A DNA stretch of 12,629 bases from Desulfosporosinus sp. UBA4726. GTDB taxonomy: Bacteria; Bacillota; Desulfitobacteriia; Desulfitobacteriales; Desulfitobacteriaceae. Within the stretch, counting starts at the first letter, position 1. Each line of letters opens with the position of its first letter. The DNA is taken from NCBI GenBank assembly GCA_002404215.1, contig DHJG01000062.1:1-12629 (forward strand), written 5' to 3'. The translations under genes were made by a program, and so were the position numbers. This document shows positions 7,816 to 12,629 of the stretch, in pieces. The notes below the pieces were generated by a model. The model was given only the letters and a program-made list of their open reading frames with translations. It was not told where the DNA came from and ran no database searches.

Positions 7816-8040
7816 AAAAGCTCACCTCTCCAAGTCATATCTGAATGTAGCAATCTTGCAGTCAAGATAAGATTATCATGTTCACTAATAAAAAACCAGC
7901 TTGCTATTACGTTAAATATTATATTGTCTTAGAGTATATTCCTTAACTTACTCTTATGAATGCGTCTTTCACTATCCACCTGTCTTTTATGAGACCTCTA
8001 TACTTCAACTCTGTTTTTGCTTAAGCGGTTGCGGTAACAA

Positions 8041-10182
8041 CTATAACACCGAACTCACAAGTTTGCCCTCCAAGCAGACTTTAAGTGAGAATTGCTTAGC
8101 ACCTAGCTTTCGGAAATTCACCTCGAGCATATCCTCTTTCACGTCGATAACCGTAATTCGACCGATCCCAAAGGCTTTGTGTCTAATATCTGCTCCTTTT
8201 TCCATCTTAAATGTTGTTAAGCCCACCGTCTTATTTCCGGCTTGAGTACTCCCTGGAAGCAGAATCTCTCGAACTTCCCTTACAAATTGTGATTCGATCA
8301 CATCCTGATCATTGAGATTTTCAACCGTTAGGAGAGTCAGATCTTTCTTCGCACGAGTCATTCCGACGTAAAAGAGGCGCCTTTCTTCTTCTAGACTGTC
8401 TGTTTTGTTCTTTTCTGCGGATTTGATACTTTCAACGTTCGGAAGGATTCCATCGACCAAATCTAGCATGTATACGCTTTCGAACTCGAGACCTTTGGCG
8501 GAATGTAGAGTGGAGAGCGTCACAGCATTAACATCCCTATGAACGGCAGATTCTCGCATTAATTGTTCAAGATGTTTCAGTCGGTCTGCAAAGTCCTTGA
8601 GAGTCTTCATGCCTTGAGCAATGTTTTCGAGCGTGGTCAAAATCCCTCGGCAGGCTTCTAGGGAAAGTCCTAAACGCTCACAAATTTCTTCTAACTCTTT
8701 CTCATAGTGCAGTTCTTTACGGATAAAACGGATGGCATCAAGAGGTTTCATCCCATTGAGTTTCTTAAACTGGCGTTTCATTTCCTGAAGGTTTTTCTTA
8801 CGAAATTCCGGCAGATCGGAAAGGGCTGCCAAATGATCAAAGACCGATTTCGTCTGGTCTTGATTTTTTAAATATTCAATTTGTTGCTTAGAAATATAGG
8901 AATTAAATTTAGTATAGATCATTTCCAGAATTCTCACGTTTTTGTCACTATAAGAAAGACGCATGAAATTCAGAATATCCTTAATCACCCAGTGATTGAA
9001 GAATTTGTAGCCAGAATCCCGAACATAAAATGCAAGATCGGCTCCCTCGAGATGATCAATGAGGTTAATAGCAGAAGCATTATTTCGGTAAAGCAAAGCA
9101 GTTTGAGCGAGTGTTTCTTTTTTCTTTAGCTCCTCAATAACATAGCTTAGTTGTTGATAATCATATTCGAAGGACTTGATAAGAATCGTTTTATTCGAAG
9201 GATTTTTAGAAAACATCGCCTTGACATAACGTTGTTTGTTCCCACTGATGAAGGTGTTGGTTACCTTCACAAGCTCAGGGGTGGAACGGTAATTCTGTTC
9301 CATCATTAAAATACGAGCATTCGGATGAAGTGTTTTAAAGTCTAGCAAATACTTCGGGTTAGCCGAACGAAAACCAAAGATGGATTGGTCATCATCCCCG
9401 ACCACAAAAAGGTTGTTGTTGAGATTAGCAACCTTTTCAATAATTTCATTCTGAATGATCGACGTATCCTGACTTTCATCCGTTAAAACAAAGGGAAACT
9501 GTTTTTGGTAACTTATCAAAATATCCGGATTTTCATCAAGTATTGAGTTTGCCAAGCTGAGCATATCGTCAAAATCAATCAGAATAACTCCAGGATGGGC
9601 GGTTTTCTTATAGTTTTCATAAGCATTATATATCAACCTAAGATCTTTAATCTTAGTGTCCAATTTTCCTACTTTTGTAATCGGCATCATGCTATTTTTT
9701 ATAAAGCAGATGGCATTGGCCAGTTCTTCCAATTTATCCTCGGTTAAGATTGTCTGATTAATGCTTTGATAGAGTCGTTTAAGGACGGCATTTTTACTGT
9801 TAATGCCCTGCTCATTCTCAATCAGAGAAAAGGTGATACGTTTCTCTTGAAAATAACGCCTCACGATGGAGTAGCTGAAACCGTGAATCGTAGAAAATCG
9901 AATTCCTTGCTTCACAAACTGACCGTATAATTGTCGAAAACGCACGTCCATTTCTTTGGCAGCTGCCTTGCTAAACGTCAAAGCGAGAATATTTTCCGGA
10001 TTGACACCCCGTCGAAGAATTAAGTATAGTATTCGAGCATTTAAAACGGTGGTCTTACCGGCACCTGGGGTTGCCAAAAGCAACAGTGGTCCCTCTGGAT
10101 GGCAGATCGCCTCTTTTTGCACCGCATTCATTGCTACTCCAGTTTCCTTTTCAAGACGCTCAAAAAACCGCTGATCCTCCAA
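8041..10182 (-). CDS. UvrD/PcrA-type ATP-dependent DNA helicase
   Basis: This SF1A 3'-5' DNA helicase would act in repair, replication restart or stripping proteins from DNA. All the motifs are present: Q motif (MNAVQKEAI, 18-26), I ATPGAGKT (37-44), Ia LALTFSKAAAKEM (66-78), Ib STIHGF (97-102), II TDESQD (234-239), III VVGDDDQSIFGFR (260-272), IV QNYRST (296-301), V TLHSAKGLEF (558-567) and VI RRLFYVGMTRAK (601-612). The last 55 residues (GADIRHKAFGIGRITVID onward) resemble the Tudor-like domain that links PcrA/UvrD to RNA polymerase. At 713 residues it is slightly shorter than housekeeping PcrA and may be a second copy, so I give no symbol. The start is TTG at 10182 with GGAG eight bases upstream; the next Met (residue 18) lies inside the Q motif and would be too late. 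There is no nuclease domain, which excludes AddA or RecB. Confidence 0.92.
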   Translation of the reverse strand: MEDQRFFERLEKETGVAMNAVQKEAICHPEGPLLLLATPGAGKTTVLNARILYLILRRGVNPENILALTFSKAAAKEMDVRFRQLYGQFVKQGIRFSTIHGFSYSIVRRYFQEKRITFSLIENEQGINSKNAVLKRLYQSINQTILTEDKLEELANAICFIKNSMMPITKVGKLDTKIKDLRLIYNAYENYKKTAHPGVILIDFDDMLSLANSILDENPDILISYQKQFPFVLTDESQDTSIIQNEIIEKVANLNNNLFVVGDDDQSIFGFRSANPKYLLDFKTLHPNARILMMEQNYRSTPELVKVTNTFISGNKQRYVKAMFSKNPSNKTILIKSFEYDYQQLSYVIEELKKKETLAQTALLYRNNASAINLIDHLEGADLAFYVRDSGYKFFNHWVIKDILNFMRLSYSDKNVRILEMIYTKFNSYISKQQIEYLKNQDQTKSVFDHLAALSDLPEFRKKNLQEMKRQFKKLNGMKPLDAIRFIRKELHYEKELEEICERLGLSLEACRGILTTLENIAQGMKTLKDFADRLKHLEQLMRESAVHRDVNAVTLSTLHSAKGLEFESVYMLDLVDGILPNVESIKSAEKNKTDSLEEERRLFYVGMTRAKKDLTLLTVENLNDQDVIESQFVREVREILLPGSTQAGNKTVGLTTFKMEKGADIRHKAFGIGRITVIDVKEDMLEVNFRKLGAKQFSLKVCLEGKLVSSVL

Positions 10183-10237
10183 GTTACAAACTCCTTTTTT
10201 GTAATTACCTTGTAAATACTAGCCTTGCAGCTCTTTC

Positions 10238-10243
10238 ATTATA
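10238..10243 (-). promoter_or_regulatory. Possible -10 box for the helicase gene
   Basis: A TATAAT on the minus strand lies about 55 bases upstream of the TTG start in an AT-rich stretch. No recognisable -35 box lies 16-19 bases further up. In DNA this AT-rich the match could be chance, but the gene follows a terminator and needs its own promoter in this gap. Confidence 0.3.
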
Positions 10244-10481
10244 CGCTAAATTTAATTAAAAAATTGATCCATAGCTGCAGTTTGTTTATGCTCATCAGAC
10301 ATTAGGCTGTAATTAAAATTTGATATGTATTATTTCTACAATAAAATTATAAATCCTCTATTATGACACATAATCTGATAAGGTTTACGGTTTTAGAATT
10401 TCTATCAGTTCCTAATTAAGGCCTATGTATTACCCGTAGGTAATTTATATATTTTACCTATACCATTACTCATACTCATTA

Positions 10482-10535
10482 AAAACAAAGGGTGATTATC
10501 AAATTAAATTCCAATCGATAATCACCCTTTGTTTT
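10482..10535 (-). terminator. Strong terminator after ahcY
   Basis: A 19-bp perfect stem (AAAACAAAGGGTGATTATC and its complement) with a 16-base loop lies about 45 bases beyond the ahcY stop. On the minus strand it exits into GTTTTTAATG. The plus strand also ends in a T-rich run (GTTTTATTTA), so it could stop transcription in both directions. Confidence 0.88.
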
Positions 10536-10578
10536 ATTTATGCTATAGTTATAGCTTCCATTACCTAACGAGGAGTCC

Positions 10579-11835
10579 TTAGACTTCGTCAGCACTCCAG
10601 GATGCGAGATAGGTTTCTTGCTCTTTGGTCAATTTATCAATTGAAAGACCAAGCGACTGAAGTTTTATCATAGCCACTTTCTCATCGATCTCAGTATTTA
10701 CTTGGTATACTTTCGCTGACAATTTATTATAGTTCAAGGCAACATATTGAAGAGACAGTGCCTGTAACGCGAATGTCATATCCATTACTTCTGCAGGATG
10801 CCCGTCACCAGCAGCTAAGTTAACTAATCGACCCTCAGCCAACAGGTACAATAATTGACCTCCAGGAAGAGCGTATTCCGTTATATTAGTCCTAGCCAAT
10901 CTTTCGGAAATTGCCATCTTTTTCAGTTGGGCTACGTTTACTTCAACATCGAAGTGTCCCGCATTACACATAATAGCACCTGATTTCATGAGAACGAAGT
11001 GCTCCTTATTAATAATATCCGTGTTGCCCGTAACCGTAATGAAGAAATCTCCGTGCTTTGCAGCATCAACCATTGGCATAACTTCAAATCCATCCATCAA
11101 AGCTTCGTTAGCTTTAATGGGGTTAATTTCACAGATAATAACTCGTGCGCCTAATCCCTTGGCACGGAGTGCAACGCCTTTACCACACCAACCATACCCT
11201 GCAATTACTGCTGTTTTACCTGCCACTACTAAGTTAGTCGTTCGCATAATCCCGTCCCAAACTGATTGTCCAGTGCCATATCTGTTATCAAACAAGTACT
11301 TACATTGGGCATCATTGACAGCTATCATGGGAAACTTCAGAACCCCATCACGTTCCATAGAATGTAATCGAAGAACACCCGTGGTTGTCTCTTCCGCGCC
11401 TCCCTTTATTTTCGCTAAAAGTTCAGGACGAGTAGTATGGAGCATTGAGACAAGATCTGCGCCGTCATCAATGACAAAATCCGGCTCATTATTGAGGGCC
11501 AGTTGCATATGCTGATCGAATTCTTCTTGCGTAGCATTATACCAAGCATGTGCCTCAATTCCTTCTTGGACTAGGGCAGCTACAACATCGTCCTGAGTAG
11601 AAAGCGGATTGCTAGCAACCACTGTCACTTCCGCACCCCCTGCTCTTATCACGTGGGCCAAGTAAGCTGTTTTGGCTTCTAGGTGTAAACAGATAACTAC
11701 TTTCTTACCTTCAAAGGGCAATTGTTCCTCGAATTCCTTACGTATCATATTAAGCACTTGCATACGCGGCGCCACCCAATCAATTTTAGCCTGCCCAAGA
11801 GGTGCTAATGCTAAGTCACGAATTGTAGATTTCAT
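10579..11835 (-). CDS. ahcY: Adenosylhomocysteinase (SAH hydrolase)
   Basis: AhcY splits S-adenosylhomocysteine, the inhibitory product of methyltransferases, into homocysteine and adenosine using tightly bound NAD. The NAD motif is GYGWCGKG (213-220). Active-site residues can be matched to the human enzyme: the VIDDGADL aspartate (123/124), Glu149 in AEETTTGV, and Lys179, Asp183 and Asn184 in CKYLFDN. NAGHFD (291-296) and GDGHP (343-347) are also typical. Human Cys195 is replaced by Thr188 (RYGTGQS). At 418 residues it lacks the C-terminal KxxxYRY tail of animal enzymes, a short form also found in Thermotoga. The ATG has AAGAAGG seven bases upstream. It follows the aldolase gene by 115 bases and has a -10 box in that gap, so it may have its own promoter as well as readthrough. 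A strong terminator follows. Confidence 0.95.
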   Translation of the reverse strand: MKSTIRDLALAPLGQAKIDWVAPRMQVLNMIRKEFEEQLPFEGKKVVICLHLEAKTAYLAHVIRAGGAEVTVVASNPLSTQDDVVAALVQEGIEAHAWYNATQEEFDQHMQLALNNEPDFVIDDGADLVSMLHTTRPELLAKIKGGAEETTTGVLRLHSMERDGVLKFPMIAVNDAQCKYLFDNRYGTGQSVWDGIMRTTNLVVAGKTAVIAGYGWCGKGVALRAKGLGARVIICEINPIKANEALMDGFEVMPMVDAAKHGDFFITVTGNTDIINKEHFVLMKSGAIMCNAGHFDVEVNVAQLKKMAISERLARTNITEYALPGGQLLYLLAEGRLVNLAAGDGHPAEVMDMTFALQALSLQYVALNYNKLSAKVYQVNTEIDEKVAMIKLQSLGLSIDKLTKEQETYLASWSADEV

Positions 11836-11950
11836 ATATATACCTTCTTTCTATGTGTGTCAATTGGATTACTTTTTGAATGTGTCTATAGAGATTATAC
11901 CCTAAAACGGCGATCTTTTCTTCCACATCAGCAGGAACAACTTGATTCAT
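11816..11950 (-). CDS. Possible 44-residue ORF bridging aldolase and ahcY
   Basis: I do not recognise this product. Its ATG directly abuts the aldolase TAG stop, and its own stop lies 20 bases inside ahcY in another frame. AAGGA lies four bases before the ATG. The sequence begins MNQVVPADVEEK and ends YEIYNS. It is rich in charged and helix-favouring residues and reads like a small helical protein, with no signal peptide. It fills the gap, which would fit translational coupling of the three genes. Against it, the same stretch holds a TATAAT and the ahcY ribosome binding site, and a 44-codon open frame can arise by chance. Confidence 0.35.
   Translation of the reverse strand: MNQVVPADVEEKIAVLGYNLYRHIQKVIQLTHIERRYIYEIYNS
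11894..11899 (-). promoter_or_regulatory. Possible -10 box for ahcY
   Basis: A TATAAT on the minus strand lies about 60 bases upstream of the ahcY ATG, giving a leader of roughly 50 bases. No matching -35 box is visible. It also lies inside the possible 44-codon ORF, where it would encode Tyr-Asn, so its role is uncertain. No S-box-like structure, which a SAM riboswitch would show, is seen. Confidence 0.3.
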
Positions 11951-12607
11951 CTATTCCTTATTCTGGCCATAGCCCTGCAGGTAGAAATTTCGCATTCCGT
12001 CAATATCGTCTTGGGACAATTCAACGACCCCACCCATTAGCTGTGCGAGAAGTGCGATTTGGGCTCCCTTCTCAACTACTTGGCAAACTCTAAAGGCTTC
12101 GTCCAAGTCCCGACCAGCGCCCAACATACCGTGATTAGCCAGTAATACAGCATTGCGCCCTTCCATCGCTTTGACCGTGTTGATACCAAGTTGCTCTGTC
12201 CCGGGCAGGGCGTATTCATTGACTCGCACGTTTCCGCCTACAATCTGTACCAAATCTTCTACAGCTCCAGGTATTTCCTTCCGGGCCGACGCCATTGCTG
12301 TTGCATACGCACTATGAGTATGGACAATCGCCTGTACATCCTCGCGGGCATTGTAAATCGCTAAATGCAGAGGCACCTCAATGGAAGGTTTGCGAGCTCC
12401 GCTTATAGTGTTTCCACTCAAATCTAAAACAACAATATCTTCAGGCACTAACATGTCATAGCTCATTCCGGTCGGGGTTATGGCAATATAGTTTTTTCCA
12501 GGAACTCGACAACTAATATTACCCCAGGTCCCTACCGTAAGGTTTGCTGCGAGCATTTCAATCCCCTTCTCAACTACGTTTATGCGAGTTTGTGTTATTT
12601 GATCCAT
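11951..12607 (-). CDS. Class II aldolase, FucA/AraD family
   Basis: This zinc-dependent aldolase cleaves a ketose-1-phosphate into dihydroxyacetone phosphate and an aldehyde, or in related enzymes acts as an epimerase or dehydratase. It is 218 residues long, close to L-fuculose-1-phosphate aldolase. The zinc and catalytic residues align with E. coli FucA at a constant offset of four: Glu77 in KPSIEVPLH, His96 and His98 in HTHSA, and His159 in ANHGML. GTWGNIS (26-32) and TPTGMSY (44-50) form the phosphate-binding side. The C-terminal YGQ carries a likely catalytic Tyr213. Beside ahcY it may act in salvage of methylthioadenosine or 5'-deoxyadenosine sugar phosphates, as shown for related aldolases in other organisms; fuculose-1-phosphate is the other candidate substrate. 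The family is certain but the substrate is not. Confidence 0.9.
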   Translation of the reverse strand: MDQITQTRINVVEKGIEMLAANLTVGTWGNISCRVPGKNYIAITPTGMSYDMLVPEDIVVLDLSGNTISGARKPSIEVPLHLAIYNAREDVQAIVHTHSAYATAMASARKEIPGAVEDLVQIVGGNVRVNEYALPGTEQLGINTVKAMEGRNAVLLANHGMLGAGRDLDEAFRVCQVVEKGAQIALLAQLMGGVVELSQDDIDGMRNFYLQGYGQNKE

Positions 12608-12615
12608 TCCTTTTT

Positions 12616-12629
12616 CTCCTTTTTCTCCT
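12616..12629 (-). promoter_or_regulatory. Doubled ribosome binding site of the aldolase gene
   Basis: On the minus strand the leader reads AGGAGAAAAAGGAG and then eight bases to the ATG, giving two Shine-Dalgarno cores nine bases apart. The nearer one has normal spacing and fixes the start at 12607. The window ends here, so the promoter is not seen. Confidence 0.7.

Larger units (their letters stand above)
7383..8040. other. 658-base gap between the helicase gene and topB
   Basis: No gene of normal size is convincing here. From right to left it holds about 220 bases with nothing recognisable, a small ORF behind a strong ribosome binding site (7753-7815), several stop-interrupted frames, the hairpin at 7553-7594, two adjacent short palindromes (TTCTAGAA and TCTTGCAAGA, near 7466-7487) and the topB promoter. 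I see no clear terminator directly after the helicase stop at 8041. The broken frames around 7620-7800 could be remains of a decayed gene. Confidence 0.6.
10183..10578. other. 396-base gap between ahcY and the helicase gene
   Basis: This AT-rich gap holds the ahcY terminator on its right side and the presumed helicase promoter on its left. Between them are repeated TTACC/GGTAA sequences near 10429-10460, including two overlapping inverted repeats. No ORF longer than about 20 codons with a ribosome binding site is visible on either strand, and no RNA gene is recognisable. Confidence 0.6.

Noticed and set aside
7678..7932. Plus-strand frame of 84 codons in the gap upstream of topB
   Set aside because: It has no ribosome binding site before its ATG, no recognisable motif and no promoter, and it runs against every gene around it.
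10252..10302. 16-codon minus-strand frame beginning MSDEHKQTAAMDQF
   Set aside because: It reads like the start of a protein but has no ribosome binding site and stops at once in AT-rich DNA. It could be a relic, but nothing supports translation.
10988..11515. Plus-strand frame of 175 codons opposite ahcY
   Set aside because: It lies fully inside the certain ahcY gene on the other strand, has no recognised motif, and is best explained as a shadow of its codon pattern. The other long plus-strand frames opposite topB and nagA are rejected for the same reason.
11835..11863. TTGACA followed after 17 bases by TATATA just before ahcY
   Set aside because: The -10 would overlap the ahcY ATG and place the transcript start inside the gene, while a good ribosome binding site lies between the boxes.
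11836..11950. SAM or SAH riboswitch ahead of ahcY
   Set aside because: The gap is short and shows no stem set or terminator/antiterminator pair of the kind such riboswitches need.

Overview
The window looks like chromosomal DNA from a low- to mid-GC Firmicute, most likely an anaerobic clostridium of the Peptococcaceae type (Desulfosporosinus or Desulfitobacterium-like). This is inferred from strong AGGAGG-type ribosome binding sites, TTG starts, TATAAT -10 boxes, a PcrA-like helicase with a Tudor-like tail and a short-form S-adenosylhomocysteinase. No database search was possible, so the genus is a guess. All eight recognisable genes lie on the minus strand, so transcription runs from high to low coordinates.

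In transcription order, the right end (about 10.4-12.6 kb) holds a class II aldolase and adenosylhomocysteinase (ahcY). A possible 44-codon ORF sits between them, and a strong hairpin terminator follows ahcY. Together they suggest recycling of products of S-adenosylmethionine (SAM) metabolism: ahcY splits S-adenosylhomocysteine, and the aldolase could act on a sugar phosphate derived from methylthioadenosine, from 5'-deoxyadenosine or from fucose. Next (8.0-10.2 kb) comes a UvrD/PcrA-type SF1 helicase with a TTG start. It is followed by a gene-poor stretch of about 650 bases (7.4-8.0 kb) with one small ORF behind a strong ribosome binding site and a terminator-like hairpin.

The middle (2.5-7.4 kb) is a compact unit: DNA topoisomerase III (topB), N-acetylglucosamine-6-phosphate deacetylase (nagA, overlapping topB by 4 bases) and a DEAD-box RNA helicase. 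It has a -10 box upstream and a clean terminator downstream. The three products belong to different processes (DNA topology, amino-sugar or cell-wall recycling, RNA remodelling), so the grouping may be economy rather than a shared pathway.

The left end (0.05-2.4 kb) holds a MoxR-family AAA+ ATPase and a VWA-domain protein of the CoxD/CoxE type, a pair usually involved in ATP-driven maturation of a metalloenzyme or other complex whose target is not in the window. In front of the pair is a perfect 20-bp palindrome nested in a longer inverted repeat, which would pair with the ribosome binding site of a 7-codon leader ORF. I see no phage, transposase, CRISPR array, rRNA or tRNA. The window is mostly housekeeping, and the least explained elements are the small ORFs and the inverted repeats in the gaps.
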